Shown here in pieces: positions 1 through 8,263 of a stretch of DNA of 64,000 bases. Positions within the stretch are counted from its first letter, which is position 1; each line of letters opens with the position of its first letter. The stretch is from Arthrobacter sp. Soil763. GTDB taxonomy: Bacteria > Actinomycetota > Actinomycetes > Actinomycetales > Micrococcaceae. The notes under the pieces were generated by a model. It had not been told where the DNA came from. It saw only the letters and a program-made list of their open reading frames with translations, and ran no database searches. The stretch is taken from contig NZ_LMSH01000002.1 in the NCBI RefSeq assembly GCF_001428365.1, positions 806,132 to 870,131 on the forward strand, written 5' to 3'. The position numbers and the translations under genes were made by a program.

Positions 1-9
1 ACGTCCGGC

Positions 10-798
10 CTAGAGCTTGTCGAAGTCCGCCTCATCGACGGTGCTGCGGGCGGCCGAGCCGTTGCCGGCGCCGAGGGCCTGAGGCGTGCCGCCGGACTTC
101 AGGGCCGCCAGCCGGGCCTCAATCTCGGTCTGCTCGCCCAGGTCCTCCAGCGAGTTGAACTGCGCGTCCAGGCTGGAGGCGGCCAGCTCCTGCTGGCCCC
201 GGACCTTGGCCTCTTCGCGGCGGATCTTCTCTTCGAAGCGGCCCACCTCGGAGGTCGGGTCCATGATGTCGATGCTCTTGAGCGCATCGTGGACCTGCGA
301 CTGAGCCGCGGCCGTCTTGGAGCGCGCCACCAGTTCGTTGCGCTTGCTGGTGAGCTCGTTGAGCTTGCCCTTCATCTGGTCCAGGCCGTGCTTGAGCTTG
401 TCCACGACCTCGGTCTGGGAGGCGATGCTCGGCTCGGCGGACTTCGCCTCATTCTCCGACGTGATCTGCCGCTGCAGGGCCACCTTCGCGAGGTTGTCGA
501 ACTTCTCGGCATCCACGATGTCGCCCTTGGCGCGGTACTCATCCGCCTTGCGCGACGCGGCGAGGGCCTTGTTGCCCCAATCCTGGGCGTTCTTGACGTC
601 CTCGTTGTAGTCGTCCTGGAGCATCCGCAGATTGCCGATGGTCTGGGCGACCGCCGACTCGGCTTCGGCGATGTTGTTCGTGTAGTCGCGGACCATCTGG
701 TCCAGCATCTTCTGCGGATCCTCTGCCTGGTCCAGCAGGGAGTTGATGTTCGCCTTCGCCAGCTGCGCCATGCGGCCGAAAATGGACTGCTTAACCAT
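10..798 (-). CDS. pspA: PspA/IM30 family phage-shock protein
   Basis: This is a 262-residue protein of the PspA/IM30 (ESCRT-III-like) family, which coats and stabilises the inner face of a damaged cytoplasmic membrane. It opens with the family's amphipathic start (MVKQSIFGRMAQLAKANINS), followed by DPQKMLDQM and long heptad-rich helices over roughly residues 25-215. It has no signal peptide or membrane segment, as expected for a peripheral protein. The length fits actinobacterial PspA. The ATG at 798 is preceded by GAAAGG. It lies downstream of, and in the same direction as, the TPM-domain membrane protein gene, with a 116-bp gap that holds its own perfect inverted repeat. This suggests independent control. 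Function is inferred from the family and the stress-gene neighbours. Confidence 0.93.
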   Translation of the reverse strand: MVKQSIFGRMAQLAKANINSLLDQAEDPQKMLDQMVRDYTNNIAEAESAVAQTIGNLRMLQDDYNEDVKNAQDWGNKALAASRKADEYRAKGDIVDAEKFDNLAKVALQRQITSENEAKSAEPSIASQTEVVDKLKHGLDQMKGKLNELTSKRNELVARSKTAAAQSQVHDALKSIDIMDPTSEVGRFEEKIRREEAKVRGQQELAASSLDAQFNSLEDLGEQTEIEARLAALKSGGTPQALGAGNGSAARSTVDEADFDKL

Positions 799-816
799 GG
801 TGTTACCTTTCGTCCT

Positions 817-837
817 ATCCAGTGGTGGCCACTGGAT
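817..837. promoter_or_regulatory. Perfect 9-bp inverted repeat upstream of pspA
   Basis: ATCCAGTGG and CCACTGGAT are separated by TGG, about 18 bases before the pspA start codon and just upstream of its GAAAGG ribosome site. It could be an operator or a 5' leader hairpin. A second short palindrome, GGCGGAAC-G-GTTCCGCC, lies at 874-890 in the same gap. The sequence does not show which protein, if any, binds. Confidence 0.5.
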
Positions 838-914
838 CCGGTGAACAGTGAAATGTACCGCTTCTACCCGCCGGGCGGAACGGTTCCGCCGGCGCTTAGC
901 CTCTGGCCGGCCGG

Positions 915-2948
915 CTAAAAGTCGCCGCCGCCGCCAAAATCTCCGCCCCAGCCGCCGCCGGAGTCCCCGCCGCCCCAGCCGCCGCCGGAATCGCCGCCGC
1001 CCCAGCCTCCGCCGCCGCCCCAGCCGCCGCCGTTGCCGCCGCCGTGGAGGATCGAGTTGATCAGGATGCCGCCGAGGATGGCGCCGCCGAGGCCGCCTCC
1101 GCCACCGCCACCGAACATGCCGCCGCGGCCGTAGCCCTGGTTGGCGTAACCGCCGAAGTGGTCCACGTCGGCCTGCGCCTGCTGGGCAGCCTGCGCGGAG
1201 AGGGCATGGGCCTGCTGTGCGTACTGCAGGGCCGTGACCGGGTCGGTGCGGGAGATGGACAGGGCGTAGTCCAAGTTGCGCTGGGCCTCGGCGAGCCGGG
1301 TCCGGGCCTCGGTGCCGACGCCGCCCCGGCGGGCCGTGATGTAGTCGGACGTGGCGCTGATCTGGGCCTGCGCCGACATGATGCTTTGCTGCAGCGAGGC
1401 CTGCGCCCGGCGGGCCTGTTCCTGCTGGTCGCGGATGCCGGTGAGGGCCTGGTCCAAGGACTGGTGGGCGTTCTCCACCCGTTCCAGAGTGGCGATCGGG
1501 TCGATCTTGCCGGCCTGGATCTCCGCCTTGACCTGGGCGAGGGCCGTCTCCACGCCGGCCACCGGGCCGGCCAGCTCCGGGTGAGCCCCGGACTGGATCA
1601 TGGCCCGGGCCTGGGCGAGGTCCTGGGCGGTGTCGACGACGGCGGACTCAAGCCCGTTGCGGGCTTCGTCGAGGTTGCCGGCAACCTTGGTGATGGCGCC
1701 GAGCAGCACGTTCGTCTGGTGCAGGCTTTCCTCGGCCGCCCGGACGGCGACGGCGGCGAGGCTGCCCTCGCCGGCGTCGAGCTTTTCCCGGGCCGTGGCG
1801 GAGGCGTTCTGCACGAAGGCCAGCCGCTCCTTGGCCTGGCTGATGTTGTCCGCCACCTGGACCAGCGCGCTTTCGGCGTACTTGGCGCGCAGCCCGGTCA
1901 GGGACTCCTCCGCGGCGGCGATCTTCGTTTCCGCTTCGGCGGCGCCGGTGCCGACGGCCGCCAGCGCCTGCGGGGCGTTTTTCTCAAGCTCGCGCAGCGA
2001 ATCGAAGTCCGCCTTCTGCTCCTGCAGGGAGGACAGTGCCGCCTCCGAGCGGCGGATGATTTCGCCGAGCCAGGACCGCTGCTGCTCCTCGGTGTCCGGG
2101 ATGTGGTCGTCGAGCTGCTGCTGCAGTTTGAAGGACTCGGACATGTGCGCCTTGGCATCCTGCAGCGCCTTCGTGAAGTTGCCGACGGCGGCGTCGCCGT
2201 ACTGGGCCTGGGCGAAACCGAGTTCCTGCTCGCTGGACTTGATCGCGTCGTCGGCCTCGATCAGTAGCGAACCGCTCCGGCGGCGGAGTTCTTCGATGCT
2301 CAGGCCGGCCAGCGGGTCCGGGGCCGCTTCCGTGCCCTGCCCGGCTCCGCCGGCCGCCTTCTTCCGCCGGTTGCGCAGGTACAGGTAGGTGCCAACGCCG
2401 CCGGCTGCCACCACACCGACGCCGACAAGGACGCCGTTCGCTGCGCCGGAAGGCACCGAACCGCTGCCGCCGCCGGCCGCGTCGCCGATGGCCTTGGCGG
2501 TGTCGATCGCAGCCTGGGCGTAGTCGCCGTTGCGCAGTTGCGGGTCGACCGCGTTCTTGATGATGTTCTCGCGCTGGGTGTTGGTGATTTTGCTGTTGAC
2601 CGGCTTGCTCAGCTGGTACTTGCGGGCCTCGGTGGCCACGGCGAGCAGCAGCGAATTGGGGCCGAGGTTGGCTTTCTCCGCCACGGTCTCCGCCCACTGG
2701 CCGCTGTCGGTGGGGTTCTGGAACGTCTTGACGTAGACCACGTAGAGGTTCATCTGGTGGTCGGTTCCGAGCTGTTTGATCGCGGCTTCGACCGCCGGCT
2801 TCTTGCCGCCCAGCACGCCGGCCGAATCGACGATCTTGCTTGCAGGGTCCAGTGTCACCGGATCTTCGGCGAGGGCGGGAGCGGCGGGGAGCGCCAGCAG
2901 TCCTGCCACGCCAACAACGGTGAGGAATCGTTTCATCATTGACCGCAT
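915..2948 (-). CDS. TPM-domain membrane protein with coiled coil and Gly-rich tail
   Basis: This is a 677-residue exported membrane protein. A signal peptide ends near residue 27 (ALPAAPALA). It is followed by a TPM (YgcG/Psb32-type) domain over about residues 30-165, a membrane helix (GVLVGVGVVAAGGVGTYLYL), a long Ala/Gln-rich coiled-coil region, and a C-terminal tail of Gly-Trp-Asp repeats (WGGGDSGGG). The ATG at 2948 was chosen because GAAGGG lies six bases upstream and the signal peptide starts there. An open frame extends further upstream without any such support. TPM domains are linked to membrane protein turnover and phosphatase-like activity, but the exact role here is unknown. Its position before pspA suggests an envelope-stress partnership. 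Confidence 0.85.
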   Translation of the reverse strand: MRSMMKRFLTVVGVAGLLALPAAPALAEDPVTLDPASKIVDSAGVLGGKKPAVEAAIKQLGTDHQMNLYVVYVKTFQNPTDSGQWAETVAEKANLGPNSLLLAVATEARKYQLSKPVNSKITNTQRENIIKNAVDPQLRNGDYAQAAIDTAKAIGDAAGGGSGSVPSGAANGVLVGVGVVAAGGVGTYLYLRNRRKKAAGGAGQGTEAAPDPLAGLSIEELRRRSGSLLIEADDAIKSSEQELGFAQAQYGDAAVGNFTKALQDAKAHMSESFKLQQQLDDHIPDTEEQQRSWLGEIIRRSEAALSSLQEQKADFDSLRELEKNAPQALAAVGTGAAEAETKIAAAEESLTGLRAKYAESALVQVADNISQAKERLAFVQNASATAREKLDAGEGSLAAVAVRAAEESLHQTNVLLGAITKVAGNLDEARNGLESAVVDTAQDLAQARAMIQSGAHPELAGPVAGVETALAQVKAEIQAGKIDPIATLERVENAHQSLDQALTGIRDQQEQARRAQASLQQSIMSAQAQISATSDYITARRGGVGTEARTRLAEAQRNLDYALSISRTDPVTALQYAQQAHALSAQAAQQAQADVDHFGGYANQGYGRGGMFGGGGGGGLGGAILGGILINSILHGGGNGGGWGGGGGWGGGDSGGGWGGGDSGGGWGGDFGGGGDF

Positions 2949-3218
2949 GTGCAACCCTTCAGCACGTCTGTGACCGGATCGGGCCGAGCCGGTCGTCACA
3001 GAACGCAACAGCGCCCCCACGCAGGTGCAAAGCCGCAGGTCGCTGTGGCAATTCCATTTGATTCTATGGTGCACCCCACAGGCCGTCCACCGGCGGGAAT
3101 ATGCCACCAGCGAAACGCGCTGAAGCCAGCGCGGGAGCCGCTCGGCGGGCCGCCGCGGGAGCGGCGGACGTTCAGGAACCTCCCAGCGAATGTCCGCTCT
3201 TGTTCCAGCCGGGACGAC

Positions 3219-3237
3219 CATAATTGTCTGCAGACAA
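3219..3237 (+). promoter_or_regulatory. Candidate htrA promoter with 14-bp palindrome
   Basis: CATAAT at 3219-3224 resembles a -10 box. It runs straight into the perfect palindrome TTGTCTGCAGACAA (3224-3237), so the likely transcription start falls inside the palindrome. That is the geometry of a repressor operator. The dyad ends 17 bases before the htrA ATG. The remainder of the 306-bp gap between the divergent genes (2949-3254) shows no gene and no clear -35 box. Confidence 0.5.
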
Positions 3238-3254
3238 GGATGAAAGGAAGTCCC

Positions 3255-4817
3255 ATGACTGAGAACCCAACGCAGGGCCCGTCACCGGATCCCAGCGCGA
3301 AAAACCGGGAACCGGCCGACGCGGCCGGGGCCCCGCACGCCGCTGCGGCAGAGGGCTCAGCTCCGGAGAATCCCACCATGCGGCTGGACCGGCCGGCCGG
3401 TGACGCGCCCCGGCCTGTGTACCCGCAGCACCAGCCCGGTTACGGCCAGCACTCCGCACCCGCCACCGAGCAGTTCGGCGCCCCGGCGCAGCAGCCCGGC
3501 GCCGCCTACCCGCACAGCCAGAACCCGTACGGCAACTACGCCAGCCAGCCCCCCGCAGGCGGGCCCGGCCAGGGCAGTGCGTTCAACCACCCCAGCAACG
3601 CCCCCAAGCGCAAGGCGGCGTTCGGGGTCCCCACGCTCGTCGCCAGCATCCTGGCCGCCGGCCTGGTGGGCGGCGGCGTCGTCGCCGGCAGCAACGCGCT
3701 GCTCGGCACCCGTCCCGTGGCCTCGGCCGGCGGCAGCAGCCAGGCCGGCACGGTGATCGTCAACAACAAGGATGACGTCAACGCCATCACCGCCGCGGCC
3801 CTGAAAGCCTCGCCGAGCGTCGTCACCATCAAGGCCACCAGCGGCAGCGACGGCGGCACCGGCTCGGGCATCATTCTCGACGGGGACGGCCACATCCTGA
3901 CCAACACGCACGTGGTCACGCTGGACGGCAAGACGGCCAATGCCGCCGTCGAGGTCCGCACCAGCGAGGGCAAGGTGCTGACCGCGAAGATCGTCGGGAC
4001 GGACCCCCTCTCGGACCTGGCCGTGATCAAGGTGGACAACCCCGAGGGCCTGGTCCCGGCCACACTGGGCGATTCGAGCAAGCTCAACGTCGGTGACACG
4101 GCGGTGGCCATCGGCTCCCCGCTGGGCCTGACCGGAACCGTAACCGACGGCATCGTCTCCACCCTGAACCGCACGATCAGCGTGGCCTCCTCCGCGGCGC
4201 CGAAGGACGGCGCCGACAACTCCCAGGGCGGCGACCAGGGCTTCCAGTTCGCCCCTCCGGGCGGCGGCCAGGCGCCGAACACGGCGGACCAGGGCAGCAT
4301 CTCGATTAACGTCATCCAGACCGACGCGGCGATTAACCCCGGCAACTCCGGCGGCGCGCTGGTGAACAGCAAGGGCGAAATCATCGGCGTCAACGTCGCG
4401 ATCGCCTCGGCGGGCGGCGGTGGCGCGGCCGGTGGCAGCAGCGGCAACATTGGTGTCGGCTTCAGCATCCCGATCAATCACGCCAAGCGCGTCGCGCAGG
4501 AGATCATCAGCACCGGCAAGGCCACCCATGGCCAGCTCGGTGTGAGCGTGAAGTCCAAGGCGGCAGGGTCGGCGTCCTCCGGTTTCTCGGTCGGTGCCGA
4601 CGTCGCCACGGTCGAATCCGGTTCCGCCGCCGACAAGGCCGGGATCAAGGTCGGGGACGTGATCACCAAGTTCCAGGACCGGACCATCAGCGACCCGAAC
4701 CAGCTGACGGCTGCGGTCCGCGAACAGGCCGCCGGGGCCACCGTGAAAGTCACGGTCCTGCGCGGTGGCCAGGAGAAGGAACTCGAGGTCACCCTCGGCG
4801 CCGCCGCCGAGCAGTAG
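3255..4817 (+). CDS. HtrA/DegP-type trypsin-like serine protease with PDZ domain
   Basis: This is a 520-residue membrane-anchored protease for extracytoplasmic protein quality control. A long Pro/Gln-rich cytoplasmic segment (about residues 1-120) leads to one membrane helix (FGVPTLVASILAAGLVGGGV). The trypsin-like domain carries the catalytic triad: His219 in TNTHVV, Asp254 in LSDLAVIKV and Ser365 in NPGNSGGALV. A PDZ domain (about 420-510) follows, starting at GQLGVSVKS. A Gly/Gln-rich insert lies between Asp and Ser. The ATG at 3255 has GAAAGGAAG just upstream. It is divergent from the TPM/pspA pair and ends at a strong terminator, so it is probably monocistronic. It corresponds to the PepD/HtrA group of actinobacteria; the exact orthologue is not claimed. 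Confidence 0.93.
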   Translation: MTENPTQGPSPDPSAKNREPADAAGAPHAAAAEGSAPENPTMRLDRPAGDAPRPVYPQHQPGYGQHSAPATEQFGAPAQQPGAAYPHSQNPYGNYASQPPAGGPGQGSAFNHPSNAPKRKAAFGVPTLVASILAAGLVGGGVVAGSNALLGTRPVASAGGSSQAGTVIVNNKDDVNAITAAALKASPSVVTIKATSGSDGGTGSGIILDGDGHILTNTHVVTLDGKTANAAVEVRTSEGKVLTAKIVGTDPLSDLAVIKVDNPEGLVPATLGDSSKLNVGDTAVAIGSPLGLTGTVTDGIVSTLNRTISVASSAAPKDGADNSQGGDQGFQFAPPGGGQAPNTADQGSISINVIQTDAAINPGNSGGALVNSKGEIIGVNVAIASAGGGGAAGGSSGNIGVGFSIPINHAKRVAQEIISTGKATHGQLGVSVKSKAAGSASSGFSVGADVATVESGSAADKAGIKVGDVITKFQDRTISDPNQLTAAVREQAAGATVKVTVLRGGQEKELEVTLGAAAEQ

Positions 4818-4837
4818 CCATCCGGCCCCCGGGCCAC

Positions 4838-4877
4838 CAACACCGGCCGGCGCCCCGCGGGGCGCCGGCCGGTGTTG
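4838..4877 (+). terminator. 19-bp perfect hairpin terminator after htrA
   Basis: Two perfect 19-bp arms starting CAACACCGGCC are separated by only two bases, 20 bases after the protease stop codon. There is no T-run, which is common in high-GC actinobacteria. It may act in both directions. Confidence 0.8.
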
Positions 4878-5062
4878 CGCGTGCACGCTTCCCCGCCCGT
4901 CCGGCCGCCCGCCGCCACAGGGGTTAACCGAGGCGGCCCCGGCCCCGCGCTATATGGTTAGCTAGGAGCATCCCGGCACTCCCGGGGCGATCCCAGGCCA
5001 CGGCCCCGCCCGGCCGGCTGCCCACCGCACGGAAGGCTGCTGTAAAAACAGTGGAAGAGACT

Positions 5063-5863
5063 TTGAAGATCATTGTGCTGGTCAAGCACGTACCGGACGC
5101 ACAGTTCGACCGGCATCTCGGCGGCGCCGACAACACCACCGACCGGTCCGAAAGCATCCTGTCCGAGCTGGACGAGTACGCCCTGGAAGCGGCCCTGCAA
5201 CTGATCGAGGCCCGTGGCGGGGAAGCCGCCGGAAACAAGGTCATCGCCCTGAGCATGGGCCCGGCCGGAGCCGTCAATGCAGTGAAGAAGTCCCTGCAGA
5301 TCGGCGCCACCGAGGGCGTGCACCTGAGCGACGCCGCCCTCGCGGGCTCCGACGCCGCAGCAACCTCCCTCGCGCTCGCCGCTGCGGTCCGCCACCTCGG
5401 CGCCGACACCCCGGCGGACCTGGTCCTGACCGGTATGGCCTCCACCGACGGTGAGACCTCGCTGGTCCCGGCCCAGCTCGCGGAACGTCTGGGCCTGCCC
5501 CAAGTGACGTTCGCCTCCTCCCTCGCCCTCGACGGCGGCAAGCTCACCGCCCGCCGCGACGGCGGCACGCACGCCGACACCGTCGAGGCCGACCTGCCGG
5601 CCCTTGTCTCGGTGACGGACCAGATCAATGAGCCGCGCTACCCGAACTTCAAGGGGATCATGGCGGCGAAGAAGAAGACCATCACCACCCTCACGCTGGC
5701 CGACATCGGCGTCGATCCGGCCCACGTGGGCCTGGCCGGGTCCTGGACCGCCGTCGACGCCGCCGAGCCCCGGCCGCCGCGGACCGCAGGGACCATCATC
5801 ACCGATGAGGGCGACGCCGGCATCAGGCTGGTCGAGTTCCTGGCCGCGCAGAAGCTGCTCTAA
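5063..5863 (+). CDS. etfB: Electron transfer flavoprotein beta subunit
   Basis: EtfB pairs with EtfA to carry electrons from flavin dehydrogenases, such as acyl-CoA dehydrogenases, to the respiratory chain. The 266-residue product starts KIIVLVKHVPDAQFDRHLG, the usual EtfB N-terminus. It contains the conserved middle segment DLVLTGMASTDGETSLVPAQ and ends with the beta-specific tail. TTG at 5063 is preferred: it begins exactly at the family N-terminus and has GGAAGAG just upstream. The in-frame GTG at 5051 would add four residues and has only a distant GGAAGG. It is followed 14 bp later by etfA. In mycobacteria the corresponding fixA/fixB genes also lie near iscS and trmU (mnmA). Confidence 0.95.
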   Translation: MKIIVLVKHVPDAQFDRHLGGADNTTDRSESILSELDEYALEAALQLIEARGGEAAGNKVIALSMGPAGAVNAVKKSLQIGATEGVHLSDAALAGSDAAATSLALAAAVRHLGADTPADLVLTGMASTDGETSLVPAQLAERLGLPQVTFASSLALDGGKLTARRDGGTHADTVEADLPALVSVTDQINEPRYPNFKGIMAAKKKTITTLTLADIGVDPAHVGLAGSWTAVDAAEPRPPRTAGTIITDEGDAGIRLVEFLAAQKLL

Positions 5864-5877
5864 GGGGAGACCGAGAC

Positions 5878-6831
5878 ATGGCAAAAGTACTGGTATTCAT
5901 CGACACCCCGGGCGAGGCGCTGAAAAAGGCCAGCCTCGAGCTGCTCACCATCGCCCGGTCGCTGGGCGAACCGGCGGTTGCGTTCAACGGCGAACTGCAG
6001 GACGGCGTCGCCGCCGCCCTGGGCGAATATGGCGCGCAGGCCCTGTACCGGCCGTCCGCCGCGGAGCTGGACGACTACCTCGTCGGCCCGAAGGCTTCCT
6101 ACCTGGCGGCCGCCGTGCAGGACTCCGGAGCGTCTGTCGTGCTGGTCGAGAACTCCGCCGAGGGCAAGGAAATCGCGGCCCGGCTGGGCATCAAGCTCGG
6201 CGCCGGCGTCATCACGGACGTCGTCGCCGTCGACCCGGACGGCACCGCCCACAAATCCGTGCTTGCCGGCTCCTACATGACCACGGCCCGGGCCACCACC
6301 CCGGTGGCTGTCCTGACCGTCAAACCCAACAGCGTCACCCCGGAGCCCGCGGTGACCGGCACCGCCCCGCAGCCGGCCACCGTCGAGGTCCCGGAGACCG
6401 CCACGGCCGCGTCGGCCCGGGTCACGGCGCGCAGCGACAAACCCGCCAGCGGGCGCCCGGAGCTGTCCGAAGCGCGGATCGTTGTGGCCGGCGGCCGCGG
6501 CGTGGACGGCAACTTCGGCCCGCTCGAAGACCTCGCGGATGCCCTGGGTGCCGCCATCGGCGCCTCCCGGGCCGCCACCGACGCCGGCTGGATCGGCCAC
6601 GACGCGCAGATCGGCCAGACCGGCAAGACCGTCTCCCCGCAGCTCTACATCTCCGCCGGCATCTCCGGGGCGATCCAGCAGAAGGCCGGCATGCAGACCG
6701 CCAAGGTCATTGTGGCGGTCAACAAGGACGCCGAGTCGCCGGTGTTCGAGATCGCCGACTTCGGCATCGTCGGCGACCTGTTCGAGGTGCTGCCGCAGGC
6801 CACCGAAGAAATCCTCAAGCGCAAAGGCTGA
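5878..6831 (+). CDS. etfA: Electron transfer flavoprotein alpha subunit
   Basis: This is the 317-residue FAD-binding alpha subunit of the electron transfer flavoprotein. An N-terminal alpha/beta domain starts [12 protein letters not shown]. The C-terminal FAD domain carries the family signatures [20 protein letters not shown], the [14 protein letters not shown] stretch and [11 protein letters not shown]. Its ATG follows etfB by 14 bp with GGGGAGA upstream, so the two form one operon and heterodimer. A TTG-started PIG-L gene begins three bases after its stop and is probably co-transcribed. Confidence 0.96.
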   Translation: MAKVLVFIDTPGEALKKASLELLTIARSLGEPAVAFNGELQDGVAAALGEYGAQALYRPSAAELDDYLVGPKASYLAAAVQDSGASVVLVENSAEGKEIAARLGIKLGAGVITDVVAVDPDGTAHKSVLAGSYMTTARATTPVAVLTVKPNSVTPEPAVTGTAPQPATVEVPETATAASARVTARSDKPASGRPELSEARIVVAGGRGVDGNFGPLEDLADALGAAIGASRAATDAGWIGHDAQIGQTGKTVSPQLYISAGISGAIQQKAGMQTAKVIVAVNKDAESPVFEIADFGIVGDLFEVLPQATEEILKRKG

Positions 6832-6834
6832 CTA

Positions 6835-7614
6835 TTGAGCACGATCGCTCCCGCGGCACAGAGCCCGTTCGATCCGGACCGCAACCGGGTCGGGCGGGTG
6901 CTTTGTTTCGCCGCCCACCCCGACGACATCGACTTCGGGGCGGCCGGAACCATCGCGGCCTGGACCGCCGCCGGCGTCGAGGTCAGCTACTGCATCATGA
7001 CCGACGGCGATGCCGGCGGCTTCGATCCGGACCAGCGGGAGGAGATCGTCCGGCTGCGCACCGAGGAACAGGAACGCGCCGCGGCGCTGGTAGGCGTCAC
7101 CGACATCCACTACCTCCACCAGCGCGACGGCTACCTCGAACCGTCCCACGAGGTCATCCGCGAGGTGGTCCGCCTGATCCGGCGGCTCCGCCCCGACGTC
7201 GTGCTGGCCATGCACCCCGAACGGAACTGGACCCGGATCCAGAAGAGCCACCCGGACCACCTGGCCGTGGGGGAGGCCGTGACCCGGGCGGTCTACCCGG
7301 CGCTGGAGAACCCCTTCGCCTACCCCGAGGTCGCCGCGGCCGGACTCGAGGCCTACAAGCTGCCCTGGCTGTGGCTGTACGCCGGACCCGGCGAACGGGA
7401 AAACCACTTCGTGGACGTCACCAACCACGTGGAGCAGAAGCTGGCCGCGATCCACATCCACGTCAGCCAGCATCCCGACGCCGGTGCGATGGAACGCACC
7501 GTCCGCGGCCAGCTCGCCGCGAACGGGGAACGGGCCGGATTGCCCGCCGGGAGCAGCGCCGAGGCCTTCCACGTCGTCGCCGTCAACGGACCGGGAACCA
7601 TCGCCGGCTTCTAG
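6835..7614 (+). CDS. PIG-L family deacetylase
   Basis: This 259-residue zinc-dependent LmbE/PIG-L-type N-deacetylase belongs to the family that includes MshB and Mca of mycothiol metabolism. The zinc motif AHPDD is near residue 26, and the later family histidine is in the KSHPDHLAVGEA segment. The ordering fits stand-alone bacterial enzymes. Start is TTG, three bases after the etfA stop; no better start lies nearby and an AAAGG element sits upstream in the end of etfA. The substrate cannot be read from the sequence. Coupling with ETF genes suggests co-transcription rather than a shared pathway. Confidence 0.87.
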   Translation: MSTIAPAAQSPFDPDRNRVGRVLCFAAHPDDIDFGAAGTIAAWTAAGVEVSYCIMTDGDAGGFDPDQREEIVRLRTEEQERAAALVGVTDIHYLHQRDGYLEPSHEVIREVVRLIRRLRPDVVLAMHPERNWTRIQKSHPDHLAVGEAVTRAVYPALENPFAYPEVAAAGLEAYKLPWLWLYAGPGERENHFVDVTNHVEQKLAAIHIHVSQHPDAGAMERTVRGQLAANGERAGLPAGSSAEAFHVVAVNGPGTIAGF

Positions 7615-7647
7615 TGTTGCCCGGGTCGGGCCGCTGCCATATGCTTG

Positions 7648-7675
7648 CCATTGTTTAAATCATATTTATTGATGG
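7648..7675. promoter_or_regulatory. AT-rich imperfect dyad before gluconate genes
   Basis: This AT-rich patch in otherwise GC-rich DNA holds CCAT...AAAT-CAT-ATTT...ATGG, an imperfect dyad ending 13 bases before the gntK ATG. It is a candidate operator for a gluconate-responsive repressor of the GntR type. No such regulator gene lies in the window, and the match is by symmetry only. Confidence 0.35.
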
Positions 7676-7688
7676 AAGGCAGACTTTA

Positions 7689-8222
7689 ATGGCGAAGACT
7701 GCGCAGCGCCCCGTACTCGTGATCATGGGCGTCTCGGGCTCGGGCAAGTCCACGGTGGCCGGCCTGCTGGCTGGCCGGCTCGGCTGGGACCTCGCGGAAG
7801 GCGACGACCTGCACCCGGCCTCCAACGTGGCCAAAATGCATGCCGGGCAGCCCCTGACGGACGAAGACCGCTGGCCCTGGCTGGAGCGCATCGCCGCCTG
7901 GATCCAGGCGCACACCGCCGCCGGCACCCCCGGCGTCGTGACCTGCTCCGCGCTGAAGAAACGCTACCGGGACATCCTGCGGGGCGAGGGCGTGGTGTTT
8001 GTCTTCCTCGAGGGCAGCAAGGACCGGATTTCGGACCGCCTCGCGTCCCGGCACGGGCACTTCATGCCCCCGGCCCTGCTCGAGTCCCAGTTCGAGGCGC
8101 TGGAGGCCCCCGGGCCCGACGAAAACGCCATCACCCTCTCGGTCGGGGCGACCCCCGCCGACGAAGCCCAGGAAATCATTGACCGGCTCAACCTCGACGG
8201 GGCCGGCGCCGCGGCGCGCTGA
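7689..8222 (+). CDS. gntK: Gluconokinase
   Basis: This 177-residue kinase phosphorylates D-gluconate to 6-phosphogluconate for the pentose phosphate or Entner-Doudoroff routes. The P-loop GVSGSGKST is near the N-terminus, and EGDDLHPASNVAKM is the conserved gluconokinase substrate segment. LTDEDRWPWL and CSALKKRYRD are also typical. The length matches the thermoresistant GntK family. The ATG has GGAAGG upstream and lies behind an AT-rich promoter region. It is followed 41 bp later by the gluconate permease, making a standard gntK-gntP uptake and activation pair. Confidence 0.96.
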   Translation: MAKTAQRPVLVIMGVSGSGKSTVAGLLAGRLGWDLAEGDDLHPASNVAKMHAGQPLTDEDRWPWLERIAAWIQAHTAAGTPGVVTCSALKKRYRDILRGEGVVFVFLEGSKDRISDRLASRHGHFMPPALLESQFEALEAPGPDENAITLSVGATPADEAQEIIDRLNLDGAGAAAR

Positions 8223-8263
8223 GTACGCCGTCCGCTTTCCGCATTTCTTAGCTAGGAACCTTT

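Noticed and set aside
1044..2267. Plus-strand frame opposite the TPM protein
   Set aside because: It mirrors the coiled-coil gene and has no motif or ribosome site.
3357..4886. Long minus-strand frame opposite the HtrA gene
   Set aside because: It is Asp/Gly/Arg-rich antisense of a clear protease with an intact triad; high-GC DNA opens such frames.
5628..7658. 676-codon plus-strand frame across etfB, etfA and PIG-L
   Set aside because: It is the second frame of three well-supported genes and is rich in Arg/Gly/Pro without any domain.
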